From: JAHDFB01 sp965658745
Lineage (GTDB): Bacteria; Bacteroidota; Bacteroidia; Chitinophagales; Saprospiraceae
NCBI GenBank assembly: GCA_965658745.1
Contig: CBFHTK010000003.1
Coordinates: 395,196 to 459,195 of the forward strand
Direction of reading: 5' to 3'
Length of the DNA stretch: 64,000 nt
The position numbers were made by a program, and so were the translations under genes. Below are positions 45,401 through 53,611 of this stretch, piece by piece; within the stretch, counting starts at the first letter, position 1; every line of letters begins with the position of its first letter. The notes beneath the pieces are model-generated. The model was not told where the DNA came from, searched no databases, and was given only the letters and a program-made list of their open reading frames with translations.

Positions 45401-46089
45401 CCACCAGAAAATCTTTCAGAGGGTCCTTTTGATGTTAAGGAGATAACTCCACCTGTTACATCACCATACCTTGCTGCTAGTCCTCCTGTAATTACCTGAA
45501 GTTGTTCAATCTCAGAAGCTGGAATCAGACCTGCATTCGTTACACGTATACCATCAACGTAGTAATTGGTTGCATTGGAACGCGCACCACGAATAGAAAT
45601 ATTACCATCACCATCTGCAGACAATCCAGCCGATGTTGCAGCCAAACCCTGAACGTTCTTTAGAGGTGAATTTGCAATCGCTTCCGCGGTTACAGTCTTC
45701 ACAGATGACGTCTGATCAAAATCAATAAGCGGAACACGATAGTCTGTGATAACGACGTTATCTATCAACTCGCCCTCAACTTCCATTGTAAAATCATACT
45801 TTGTTGTACTATTGTCATTTACAACTACGCCGTTTACACGTTGTGTTGCAAGTCCTAAGGAGCTGACTTGTACATCATAAGTACCTGGGTTAATATTGGT
45901 AAATATGTAATTACCATCAAAATCCGAAACTACAGCCTTTATCTCTACATCATTTTGATACAAATAGACTGCGGCACCGATTACGGGTCCATCCTCATCT
46001 GCAACTTGACCCTGTAAAACAGTTTGGGCGTAAGCAGACAAAGAGAAAATACACATAAGGAATGTGAGGAATGTAAGTTTCTTAGTCAT
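42427..46089 (-). CDS. TonB-dependent outer-membrane receptor
   Basis: A 1220-residue outer-membrane active transporter. The signal peptide is about 1-21. A carboxypeptidase-regulatory-like domain follows (about 24-105: LQGQVADEDGPVIGAAVYLYQ, FDGNYIFTNINPGTYDVQVS), as in SusC-like receptors. The plug has NSPLKNVQGLAATSAGLSADG and ISIRGARSNATNYYVDGIRV (about 168-187), and the remaining 900 residues are barrel strands ending RRIRIGGIISF. No SusD-like gene is beside it; the partner is a 1344-residue protein (33 bp downstream) and a PorV/PorQ homologue. The ligand cannot be predicted. A -7 element (46264-46271) lies far upstream. Confidence 0.93.
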   Translation of the reverse strand: MTKKLTFLTFLMCIFSLSAYAQTVLQGQVADEDGPVIGAAVYLYQNDVEIKAVVSDFDGNYIFTNINPGTYDVQVSSLGLATQRVNGVVVNDNSTTKYDFTMEVEGELIDNVVITDYRVPLIDFDQTSSVKTVTAEAIANSPLKNVQGLAATSAGLSADGDGNISIRGARSNATNYYVDGIRVTNAGLIPASEIEQLQVITGGLAARYGDVTGGVISLTSKGPSERFSGGFEAETSEFLDDYGFNFLNGNISGPILKKNGKSVVGFRANFQYVGQRDDRPSAVGVYRMPEETIRDLEANPVYQLSGVDFPRAELLGASDLPEPIATRPNEERFDLDITAKIDARLSENIDVSISGILGQDQDRFTPGGGFGMFNWTRNPYNYGDNYRINGRWRHKIGKQGLPESKDELGGATVLRNASYILQVGIENTQQLREDLIHQDRFFDYGLYGTKEVSSTPQGGFVAEDWDGAGKIEVFPGTFIDHVTFSQNETAFSPFLDEAQSVLSPNPVLAQYQSINGRLVGASINVWNSNFFDNVGRVYNNYRKFDFTRNTINFDAQLDLLPGGSIKNRHNIQFGGNIEIRNNRRWSINPRELWTMAIDAANSHFVAGVDTTVFTGGVFDGPPPFGEIPLQEYGRLIEIDPDKKFYQEIRNLYGLSLNDFVNIEGVGIDKDLSLDLFSASELINWRQLDLDYYGYDYLGNAISGVTFDDFFTATDDAGRRTFPVAPLQPVYFAGYIQDKFTYEDIILRVGVRADYFDANTKVLRDPYSLYRIETADEFSRRRDVQIPGSVDPEAAVYITGDDRDNDGIKAFRLGDDWFAPDGTKTDPRLIFGTDPVSPSYSFSDAENNIQSREFNTDNSFVDYNPSFKLTPRISLSFPISEEAGFFAHYDQLVQRPTSNTEFTALDYFFFEDIARLNPGGGAANNPNLRPETTIDYEVGFQQKLTNSSAIKLSMYYKENRDLIQTRYLLNVPIVNNYLTFDNIDFGTVKGFTASYDLRRTGNLELSASYTLQYAEGTGSSANSGLSSRNGEVRVLVPLSFDERHRIVGNVDYRYASGDKYNGPTVQGLDLLANTGLNLQIAAVSGRPYTRASNISTPFNSAGFTGDINGARYPWNFNIDARLDRNFFLKTSKEATRGLNLNVYLRVSNLLNTRNVIGVYRVTGSPEDDGYLSSQFGQDAIADVANSGKDVQSYLAAYEWALLNPGFYTLPRRIRIGGIISF

Positions 46090-46263
46090 ATGAACTAGTT
46101 AAGTGTAATAAGCAAAAAATTATGCACTAGCCTAAAGGACTGAAAATCAAAGAATTGAATTAGTGAGAGTCTTTTCATTCGATTTAGATGCCCAGCAGAC
46201 CACAAGTTTAAAGAATTAAAGCCGTAAACAAAAATGATCACCGACTGCAAGTCTTAGAATCGA

Positions 46264-46271
46264 CAAATATA
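46264..46271 (-). promoter_or_regulatory. -7 element for the TonB-receptor operon
   Basis: Minus-strand TATATTTG, about 170 bases before the ATG. No -33 TTG is found, so this is tentative; the long leader would be an unusual place for control. Confidence 0.3.
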
Positions 46272-46288
46272 AGATAAGGAATGAATTT

Positions 46289-47245
46289 TTAGTGTCTTGT
46301 CGCCAAATTTGAAATTTGCGCAAGTAAGGAAGACGCAATTTTATACTTTGATTCAACCGTCCAACCAGCAACATGTGGGCTTAAAATAACTTGGTCAAAA
46401 TCATACAAATTTTGATACATAAGCGATTCATTATCAGTAAAAGTAGAAGGTTTTTCGTTTTCAAAAACATCCAAGCATGCACCTCCAATCTTACCCGATG
46501 ACAGTCCACTAATCAAGGCTTCTGTGTCGACTACTTTTCCTCGTGCCGAATTTATTATTATTACTCCGTCCTTACATTTTTTTACAAATTCGGAATCAAC
46601 TAAATAGTGCGTTGAGTCATCCAAGGGGACATGTAAGCTGATAACGTCACAAATGTCTTGTAGGCGATCAAGGCTTGTACATTCTTCAACGAAACTGTAC
46701 TCTCTAGCATAATCTACCTTGTACTTATCATATGCAAGAACCTGCACATCAAAGCCGGATAGTTTTTTGGCGAAAGTCGAACCATTATTTCCAAATCCAA
46801 TAATACCAACGGTTTTGCCCTCGAGTTCCCAACCTCGCATTTTCTCTCTATTCCACTCGCGGTTTCGAACTTCACCGTCAGCCAATACAAGATTATTAGC
46901 TAAGGCCAAAAGTTGACCAAGTGCGTGTTCTGCTACAGCATTCCGATTTCCTTCTGGTGCGCTGAATACGGAAATGCCTAGTTCCTTTGCCGCTATCAAA
47001 TCGATAATTTCCAACCCTGACCCTAATCGTGCTATAAATTGCATTTTGGGCGCAAGCCCCATCAACTCTTTAGTCATTTTCATCTTGCTATTAACTACTA
47101 TGCCAGAATACTGATGAACTATAGAAAAAACATCCTGATAAGGTATATTAGGCCTATAATCAACTTTGTAGCCTAGTTCGCTAAGGCCTTCAAGTAAGAA
47201 ACTATGTACGTCATCCGTAACTAACACAAGGGATTGCTGAATCAT
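46289..47245 (-). CDS. D-2-hydroxyacid dehydrogenase (phosphoglycerate dehydrogenase-like)
   Basis: A 318-residue NAD(P)-dependent dehydrogenase of the D-isomer-specific 2-hydroxyacid family. The Rossmann motif is VGIIGFGNNGSTFAKKL (about 145-161). The catalytic Arg is in NSARGKVVDTEAL (about 231-243), Glu in FENEKPS, and His in SPHVAGWT (about 296). There is no ACT regulatory domain, so if it makes serine it is not the feedback-controlled long type. A -7 box lies four bases before the ATG. It diverges from carB. Substrate could be 3-phosphoglycerate or another 2-hydroxyacid. Confidence 0.9.
   Translation of the reverse strand: MIQQSLVLVTDDVHSFLLEGLSELGYKVDYRPNIPYQDVFSIVHQYSGIVVNSKMKMTKELMGLAPKMQFIARLGSGLEIIDLIAAKELGISVFSAPEGNRNAVAEHALGQLLALANNLVLADGEVRNREWNREKMRGWELEGKTVGIIGFGNNGSTFAKKLSGFDVQVLAYDKYKVDYAREYSFVEECTSLDRLQDICDVISLHVPLDDSTHYLVDSEFVKKCKDGVIIINSARGKVVDTEALISGLSSGKIGGACLDVFENEKPSTFTDNESLMYQNLYDFDQVILSPHVAGWTVESKYKIASSLLAQISNLATRH
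47044..47059 (-). repeat. dispersed GGGC hairpin repeat, copy 4 (in coding sequence)
   Basis: TTTTGGGC-GCAA-GCCC on the plus strand, with a GNRA loop. It lies within the 2-hydroxyacid dehydrogenase gene, encoding part of the LAPKMQ region. Confidence 0.4.
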
Positions 47246-47249
47246 TGTG

Positions 47250-47257
47250 CAAAAATA
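47250..47257 (-). promoter_or_regulatory. -7 element four bases before the dehydrogenase ATG (leaderless?)
   Basis: On the minus strand TATTTTTG-CACA-ATG, the same arrangement as at 4076-4090. Transcription would begin at or beside the start codon. Confidence 0.4.
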
Positions 47258-47302
47258 TATAATATTAACTTATACGTATTTCTTTACTATTTCATAACTA
47301 TA

Positions 47303-47310
47303 TATATTTG
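47303..47310 (+). promoter_or_regulatory. -7 element for carB
   Basis: TATATTTG lies 25 bases before the preferred carB ATG at 47336 and inside the longer open frame, which supports the shorter start. No pyrimidine-control leader or attenuator is visible. Confidence 0.4.
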
Positions 47311-47335
47311 CCCGAATTTCAAAAAAGCCACTTCC

Positions 47336-50152
47336 ATGCCTAAAGATTTATCTATCAAGTCCGTCCTGATTATTGGGAGCGGCCCTATCGTTATTGGTCA
47401 AGCTTGTGAGTTTGATTATTCTGGATCTCAAGCCTCTAGATCTTTACGCGAAGAAGGAATAGAAGTTAGTCTCATCAATTCTAATCCGGCGACGATTATG
47501 ACAGATGAAGTGACTGCTGATAATATTTACTTACTTCCATTGACGGTAGATAGCCTCGAACACATCCTTCAAGAACAACATATTGATGCTGTTTTACCAA
47601 CAATGGGAGGACAAACTGCTCTAAATTTAGCAATCGAAGCAGGAAATCAAGGCTTATGGGAAAAATATAACATCAAACTAATTGGTGTTGACTTGGATGC
47701 GATTGAGCTAACTGAAAATCGTGATGCTTTTAAGCAGCATGTTGTAAAGCTTGGAATGGAAGTCGCTCCTTCGTTTATCGCAAATAGCTTTCTCGAAGGA
47801 ATGGAAGCTGCGCAAAAAATCGGATTCCCACTTGTAATTAGGCCTTCATATACTCTAGGGGGAACAGGAGGTGGATTTGTGATGACAGAAGAGGAGTATC
47901 CAACTGCATTACGAAGAGGTCTTGATGCATCGCCAACACACGAAGTTCTTGTAGAAAAAGCAATTTTCGGATGGAAAGAATATGAGCTTGAACTTCTGAG
48001 AGATGCAAATGACAACGTAGTTATAATATGTACTGTTGAGAATTTTGACCCTATGGGGATTCATACTGGAGACTCGATAACTGTCGCTCCGGCAATGACA
48101 CTTTCAGATACCGCTTTTCAGCAAATGCGAGATGACGCAATATTAATGATGCGCTCTCTAGGTAATTTTGCTGGAGGTTGTAATGTACAGTTTGCAATAG
48201 ATCCAGCAACGGAGAAATTAATTCCAATTGAGATTAACCCTAGAGTTTCGCGTTCATCGGCGTTGGCAAGTAAAGCAACTGGGTATCCAATTGCGAAGAT
48301 CGCTGCTAAACTAGCAATTGGGTATACGCTAGATGAGTTAAAAAACCAAATTACTAAAACGACTTCAGCATATTTCGAACCTACTTTAGATTATGTAATA
48401 GTCAAAATGCCAAGATGGAATTTTGATAAGTTCCATGGTTCTGATAACACGCTTGGTTTACAGATGAAGTCTGTTGGAGAAGTAATGGCGATCGGAAGAA
48501 CTTTCCTCGAAGCTCTTCAAAAAGCATGTCAATCACTTGAGAATAATAGAAATGGTCTAGGAGCTGATAAAAAGGAGTGGATTCGTACTCAAGACATTCT
48601 TGAAAGACTTGAAAAAGCAAGTGACGATAGATTATTTAGACTAAAGGATGCTTTGCGTCTAGGAGTTCCAAATTCAACAGTCCACAACTTAACAAAAATC
48701 GACCCTTGGTTTATCAAACAAATCAAGCGTCTTGTAAAATACGAAGAGCAACTTATGCGCTTCAACGTTCCTGAAGATATTCCAGAAACATTCTTCCGTG
48801 AATTAAAGGAAGTAGGGTATTCTGATGCTCAGATTGCCTGGGTAATTCGCGTAAATGAAGACGCTGTAACAAAGCAGCGTCTTGCGCTTGGAATCAGAAG
48901 AACATATAAAATGGTAGATACTTGTGCTGCAGAATTTGAAGCAAAGACGCCTTATTTCTATTCTACTTTTGACCAAGAAAATGAATCTATTCCAACCGAT
49001 AATAAGAAAATCATTGTCTTGGGTTCCGGCCCAAATAGAATAGGTCAGGGAATCGAATTTGATTACTGTTGTGTTCACGGCCTTCTTGCAATTAAGGAAG
49101 CAGGTTACGAAGCAATTATGATTAATTGTAACCCTGAGACTGTGAGTACAGACTTTGACATGGCCGACAAGTTATATTTTGAGCCAGTTTATTGGGAGCA
49201 TATCAAAGAAATCATTGACCTTGAAAAACCTGAAGGTATTATAGTTCAGCTAGGAGGGCAGACTGCTTTGAAACTAGCGGAAAGATTCCACAAAGAAGGA
49301 ATTCCGATCATTGGATCAAGCTTTAAGAGCTTAGACCTTGCCGAAGATAGAGGTAGTTTCTCGGACTTATTAAAAGACCTAGACATTCCTTATCCGGACT
49401 ACGGAGTTGCTCATGATATCGATCAGGCATTGGAAATAGCAAATCGTGTATCGTACCCCGTTCTTGTAAGACCTTCTTATGTTCTTGGAGGGCAACGAAT
49501 GCGGATTGTAATCAATGATAAAGAGCTAGAAAAGCATGTACTTTCGATCTATAAGCACCTTCCAGATAATAAAGTTCTAATTGATCAATTCTTAGAACGA
49601 GCAAAAGAAGCTGAAGTAGACGCCATTTTTGACGGTGAAGAGCTGATGATCATGGGTATGATGGAACATATCGAACCTGCAGGTATCCACTCTGGAGATA
49701 GTTCAGCTGTATTACCGACCTACAGTCTATCTGAAGAAAGTGTGCAAACTATGCGAGATTACACATTAAAGCTTGCGAAGGCACTTGACATCAGAGGATT
49801 GATTAATATTCAATTTGCTATCAAAGATGAAAAGGTATTTGTGATCGAAGCAAATCCGAGAGCTTCAAGAACGACACCATTTATTGCTAAGGCTTACAAA
49901 ACACCATTCCTAAATATTGCAACGCACGTAATGATGGGAACAAAAAAGCTGAAGGATTTTGATGTCAAGCGAGATTTGGAAGGATATGCAATTAAAGTAC
50001 CTGTTTTCTCTTTTGATAAATTCCCTAATGTTGATAAGCAATTGGGACCAGAGATGAAGTCTACTGGAGAAATGATCCGATTTATCAAGAACTTGCAAGA
50101 TCCATATTTCAGACAACTTGATCGTGATCGTTCTATGTACTTAACTAGATAA
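47336..50152 (+). CDS. carB: carbamoyl-phosphate synthase large subunit lacking the allosteric domain
   Basis: CarB makes carbamoyl phosphate from bicarbonate, ammonia from CarA and two ATP, for pyrimidines and arginine. I start at ATG 47336 (MPKDLSIKSVLIIGSGPIVIG), since the 34 codons upstream do not match the family. Two homologous ATP-grasp halves are visible: VIRPSYTLGGTGGGFV (about 166-181) and EINPRVSRSSALASKATGYP in the first, VRPSYVLGGQRMRIV and EANPRASRTTPFIAKAY in the second, plus IVLGSGPNRIGQGIEFDYC. The protein is 938 residues against about 1073 for E. coli and ends DPYFRQLDRDRSMYLTR, where the C-terminal regulatory (MGS-like) domain would begin. UMP and ornithine control of that type is therefore missing. 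Confidence 0.97.
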   Translation: MPKDLSIKSVLIIGSGPIVIGQACEFDYSGSQASRSLREEGIEVSLINSNPATIMTDEVTADNIYLLPLTVDSLEHILQEQHIDAVLPTMGGQTALNLAIEAGNQGLWEKYNIKLIGVDLDAIELTENRDAFKQHVVKLGMEVAPSFIANSFLEGMEAAQKIGFPLVIRPSYTLGGTGGGFVMTEEEYPTALRRGLDASPTHEVLVEKAIFGWKEYELELLRDANDNVVIICTVENFDPMGIHTGDSITVAPAMTLSDTAFQQMRDDAILMMRSLGNFAGGCNVQFAIDPATEKLIPIEINPRVSRSSALASKATGYPIAKIAAKLAIGYTLDELKNQITKTTSAYFEPTLDYVIVKMPRWNFDKFHGSDNTLGLQMKSVGEVMAIGRTFLEALQKACQSLENNRNGLGADKKEWIRTQDILERLEKASDDRLFRLKDALRLGVPNSTVHNLTKIDPWFIKQIKRLVKYEEQLMRFNVPEDIPETFFRELKEVGYSDAQIAWVIRVNEDAVTKQRLALGIRRTYKMVDTCAAEFEAKTPYFYSTFDQENESIPTDNKKIIVLGSGPNRIGQGIEFDYCCVHGLLAIKEAGYEAIMINCNPETVSTDFDMADKLYFEPVYWEHIKEIIDLEKPEGIIVQLGGQTALKLAERFHKEGIPIIGSSFKSLDLAEDRGSFSDLLKDLDIPYPDYGVAHDIDQALEIANRVSYPVLVRPSYVLGGQRMRIVINDKELEKHVLSIYKHLPDNKVLIDQFLERAKEAEVDAIFDGEELMIMGMMEHIEPAGIHSGDSSAVLPTYSLSEESVQTMRDYTLKLAKALDIRGLINIQFAIKDEKVFVIEANPRASRTTPFIAKAYKTPFLNIATHVMMGTKKLKDFDVKRDLEGYAIKVPVFSFDKFPNVDKQLGPEMKSTGEMIRFIKNLQDPYFRQLDRDRSMYLTR

Positions 50153-50261
50153 TCCAGATTTCGAGCTGGTCGACTAATTCAGTTTAATGAAATAGTAAAA
50201 TGGGTTGATGATGTGAAAGTATCATAGCTTCACCGTATATTCGTATACATAATCGTAACTT

Positions 50262-51143
50262 ATGCATGTACTTATTTATTCACAACGTTTTAAAACGGCT
50301 GACAAGCCTTACATTGAAACAGTACTGAATAAATTAAAGCAGGAGAACATCACCTTTGGCTTCTATGCGCCATACCATACCATGCTAATCAAAAAGTATC
50401 CAGAGTACGCAGATTATGAGACAAAGAATGACGGTGACAAGGTAGAAAAAGACGATTTTGATTTTGTCTTTAGTTTAGGTGGTGATGGTACGATCTTGAA
50501 TGCTGTAACACTTGTCCAAGAAGCTGAAATTCCGATATGTGGAATCAACCTTGGACGTCTAGGATTTATGGCAACCATTGAAAAGACGAGGATCGAAGAT
50601 GCAATCGATAAGTTACTTTCGAAAGAGTATAGAGTTGAACCAAGAAGTATGCTCAGCTTGGATTCAAACAAATCACTCTTTAAAGGATTGCATTTTGCTC
50701 TAAACGACTTTACACTACATAAGCGAGACACCTCCTCCATGATGATAGTTCATACGTATATTAATGGAGATTTTATCAATTCTTATTGGGCAGATGGTCT
50801 AGTAGTGAGTACTCCGACAGGTTCAACGGGTTACTCTCTGAGTTGCGGTGGGCCGATCGTATTTCCTTCGTCTTCCAATTTTGTAATTACGCCTGTTGCT
50901 CCGCACAATTTAAATGTACGGCCTTTAGTTGTATCGGATGATTCCAAAATAGAATTCCATATCGAGGGTAGAAGCAAGAACTATATGTGTACTTTAGACG
51001 GTAGATCGGAAAAGGTAACCTCCAAAGTAGAATTACGTGTGCAAAAGAATCACTTTGTTGCAAACATTGTTTTGCTTGATGACATAACATTTATTAACAC
51101 AATTCGTAAAAAACTCAATTGGGGATTAGATAGTCGAAATTAA
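50262..51143 (+). CDS. nadK: NAD kinase
   Basis: This 293-residue enzyme phosphorylates NAD to NADP. The diagnostic FSLGGDGTILNAV (about 69-81, GGDG) and STPTGSTGYSLSCGGPI (about 183-199) bind ATP and NAD. The N-terminal part starts MHVLIYSQRFK. It follows carB by about 110 bp on the same strand, with no clear terminator between, and its last 4 bases overlap the convergent uvrC end. Confidence 0.97.
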   Translation: MHVLIYSQRFKTADKPYIETVLNKLKQENITFGFYAPYHTMLIKKYPEYADYETKNDGDKVEKDDFDFVFSLGGDGTILNAVTLVQEAEIPICGINLGRLGFMATIEKTRIEDAIDKLLSKEYRVEPRSMLSLDSNKSLFKGLHFALNDFTLHKRDTSSMMIVHTYINGDFINSYWADGLVVSTPTGSTGYSLSCGGPIVFPSSSNFVITPVAPHNLNVRPLVVSDDSKIEFHIEGRSKNYMCTLDGRSEKVTSKVELRVQKNHFVANIVLLDDITFINTIRKKLNWGLDSRN

Positions 51144-52966
51144 GACTCTTCTTTAGGATTTTCCAATGCTTTCTTGTAGTGCTCATAAACGATTTTGGCG
51201 TAAGCCTTGCCAATCACATTCTCTAACTCACCTCGTGTTGATAGCTTAATTTTCGAAACAGATCCATAGTGAATCAAAAGCTTATTTGCAGTCTTTTCTC
51301 CTATCCCTTTAATTTCTGAAAGCTCTGTTCCAAAAGCATTTCTAGATCGTTGGTCACGATGAAATGTAATCGCAAATCGGTGCGCTTCATTTCTTGCATG
51401 TTGAATTACCTTAAGCGTCTCACTTTTCTTATTGATATACAATGGAATCGGATCCTCAGGAAAAAAGATTTCCTCAAGCCTCTTAGCTATTCCTATCATT
51501 AAGATCTTTTCATGAAGATCAAGGTCTTTTAGAATTTCATATGCAGCTGAAAGTTGACCTTTTCCACCATCTATGATGACCAGCTGAGGCAAATCATCGC
51601 CCTCTTCCTTTAACCGTTTATACCTCCGGTAAACAACCTCTTTCATGGAAGCAAAATCATCTGGACCAACAACAGTTTTGATATTGAATTTACGATAATC
51701 TCTTTTGGAAGGTTTTGCGTTTTTGAAAACTACACAGCTTGAAACAGGGTTTGTCCCCTGTATATTGGAGTTATCAAAACACTCAATATGGAATGGTACC
51801 ACATCCATATGTAAATCTTCTTGCATTGTCTTTAGGATGCGCTCACTACTCGTCACTTTTTTAGCCCTATTGATTGCATCTTTCTTCATTTGCAATCGGA
51901 AATAAGTAACATTCTTTTGAGATAGATCCAACAACTTCTTCTTGTCACCTATTTGAGGAACAGTGATTTTCACATCTTCAATCAACCATCCAAGGTCAAA
52001 CGGAACAACTATCTCGGGAGCAAAGCTTTTGAATTTCTCTCTTAATTTCTCAATTGCATAAAGCAATATATCTTCTTTCTCTTCATTCAAGTTTTTTGTC
52101 AACTCAACTGTATCTGTGTTGATAATTGCGCCATTCATGATTTTCAGATAATTCACATAAGCATGCTTATCATCGTCCACAAAACTAAATACATCAAGAT
52201 CTTTCACTGAGGTGCTGACCACGGTAGACTTTGCTTGGTAATCTTCGAATGCCTCTAGCTTGGATTTTAGGATTTGAGCTTCTTCAAATTCCATGGCTTC
52301 CGCATGCTTTTGCATTTCGTCTTGGATGAATTGCTTCACAGTTCCAAAGCTCCCATTCAAAATATTCTTTATTTGATCGATCTTCTTATTGTAGTCTTCT
52401 TCAGACTCTAATCCCTCACATGGACCTGCGCAATTCTTTATGTGATATTCTAGACAAATCTTAAACTTCCCAGCTTCAATATTCTTTTCATTCAAGGGTA
52501 ACCAGCAAGTTCGTAGCTGAAACAATTTCTTGATTAAATCAAGAATAATATTAATACGGTGTTTTGAAGTATAAGGTCCAAAATAAGTCGAACCATCTCG
52601 TATTAATTTTCTTGTAAAAAACACTCTGGGAAATGGCTCTTTCTTGATGCATATATAACTGTAGTTTTTGCCATCTTTCAACATGACATTATATCGAGGT
52701 TGAAATTTCTTGATTAATGTGTTCTCGAGTAATAATGCATCTTGTTCAGTATCGACAATGGTAAACTCAATATGATCAGCATTTCTGACCATTGTTCGAG
52801 TTTTGTAAGCCATGTTCTTCTTACTTCCAAAGTACGATGAAAGTCGGTTTTTCAGCACTTTAGCCTTTCCTACATACAAAATAGTGCCATCCTCATCCAA
52901 AAATCGATAGACTCCTGGCTGCTTAGGTATTGTATCACTTATTTGTTTGTAATCTTTATCCGTCAA
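51140..52966 (-). CDS. uvrC: UvrABC system protein C (excinuclease)
   Basis: UvrC makes both cuts around bulky DNA lesions in nucleotide excision repair. The 608-residue protein has the GIY-YIG nuclease at the N-terminus (PGVYRFLDEDGTILYVGKAKVLKNRL, about 18-43), a central Cys region (CLEYHIKNCAGPCEG), the UVR helix pair (about 205-240), the RNase H-like 3' incision domain (FDNSNIQGTNPVSSCVVF near 398-415; VIIDGGKGQLSAA), and a C-terminal helix-hairpin-helix (EIKGIGEKTANKLLIHYGSV). It is 33 bp downstream of mgsA on the same strand and overlaps nadK by 4 bases tail to tail. Confidence 0.98.
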   Translation of the reverse strand: MTDKDYKQISDTIPKQPGVYRFLDEDGTILYVGKAKVLKNRLSSYFGSKKNMAYKTRTMVRNADHIEFTIVDTEQDALLLENTLIKKFQPRYNVMLKDGKNYSYICIKKEPFPRVFFTRKLIRDGSTYFGPYTSKHRINIILDLIKKLFQLRTCWLPLNEKNIEAGKFKICLEYHIKNCAGPCEGLESEEDYNKKIDQIKNILNGSFGTVKQFIQDEMQKHAEAMEFEEAQILKSKLEAFEDYQAKSTVVSTSVKDLDVFSFVDDDKHAYVNYLKIMNGAIINTDTVELTKNLNEEKEDILLYAIEKLREKFKSFAPEIVVPFDLGWLIEDVKITVPQIGDKKKLLDLSQKNVTYFRLQMKKDAINRAKKVTSSERILKTMQEDLHMDVVPFHIECFDNSNIQGTNPVSSCVVFKNAKPSKRDYRKFNIKTVVGPDDFASMKEVVYRRYKRLKEEGDDLPQLVIIDGGKGQLSAAYEILKDLDLHEKILMIGIAKRLEEIFFPEDPIPLYINKKSETLKVIQHARNEAHRFAITFHRDQRSRNAFGTELSEIKGIGEKTANKLLIHYGSVSKIKLSTRGELENVIGKAYAKIVYEHYKKALENPKEES

Positions 52967-52999
52967 GTATAGTTATTTTCCTTGTCAAGTTAATCTGTA

Positions 53000-53374
53000 C
53001 TAACTTTCCCTATACTGCATGCCCAAAATCATCAATTTAGCGCTTGCCATATTTGTAGCTAGAGGAACATTATGTACATCACATTGGCGCATTAACATTT
53101 GCACGTCTGGCTCATGAGGATGCTTATCAAGTGCATCTCTAAAGAAAAAAACCATGTCCATTTCTCCCGTAGCCACGAGTGCCGCTATCTGCGCATCTCC
53201 ACCCAAAGGTCCAGACATATACTTCGTAACTTCAAAGCCAGCCTCTTCAATATGAGTTCCTGTAGTACCTGTTGCAAAAAGGTCTGCATCTTTGAGATAG
53301 GCATTGTTCTGAAGAATGAAGTTAATTAATTCAGCCTTCTTTCCATCGTGTGCAATCAAGGCAATTCGTTTCAT
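53000..53374 (-). CDS. mgsA: methylglyoxal synthase
   Basis: MgsA turns dihydroxyacetone phosphate into methylglyoxal and phosphate, a bypass that relieves phosphosugar build-up. The 124-residue protein has IALIAHDGKKAELI (start), LFATGTTGTHI (phosphate loop, about 32-42), MSGPLGGDAQIAA (about 54-66, catalytic Asp) and DALDKHPHEPDVQMLMRQCD (about 80-99, catalytic His). It shares its fold with the regulatory domain absent from the nearby carB. It is probably co-transcribed with uvrC. A TTG-N17-TAAATTTG promoter candidate (53465-53492) lies 90 bases upstream. Confidence 0.96.
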   Translation of the reverse strand: MKRIALIAHDGKKAELINFILQNNAYLKDADLFATGTTGTHIEEAGFEVTKYMSGPLGGDAQIAALVATGEMDMVFFFRDALDKHPHEPDVQMLMRQCDVHNVPLATNMASAKLMILGMQYRES

Positions 53375-53464
53375 TGTAAGTTTTTGTTTAGTTGGTTTTC
53401 AGTAGTTATTTGACTCTTTATTTAATCAACATTCTGTTCTCAAATAACTTCATTTTGTCGCAGA

Positions 53465-53492
53465 CAAATTTAGGGAATTATATCCTTCACAA
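53465..53492 (-). promoter_or_regulatory. promoter candidate for mgsA-uvrC
   Basis: On the minus strand TTG (53490-53492) and TAAATTTG (53465-53472) are 17 bases apart. The leader would be about 85 bases. Confidence 0.4.
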
Positions 53493-53611
53493 CACTTCAA
53501 GTTGTTAATTGATGGTTAAATACCCTGATATCAACTCTCTTCTTCGATACTTATCACAACAAAAGTTCAATGTCTTAGGTTTATGGAAAGAAGCCCTTTG
53601 AATTGACACTT

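Noticed and set aside
46020..46040. TTTGGGCGTAAGC near the TonB-receptor start as a repeat copy
   Set aside because: The second arm is AGAC rather than GCCC; it codes for the signal-peptide cleavage region.
47234..47335. Longer carB start at 47234
   Set aside because: The added 34 residues do not match CarB, overlap the divergent gene start, and lie upstream of the -7 element at 47303.
51193..51212. TTTTGGCGTAAGCC in uvrC as a repeat copy
   Set aside because: One G short in the stem and within a conserved coding stretch; treated as coincidence.
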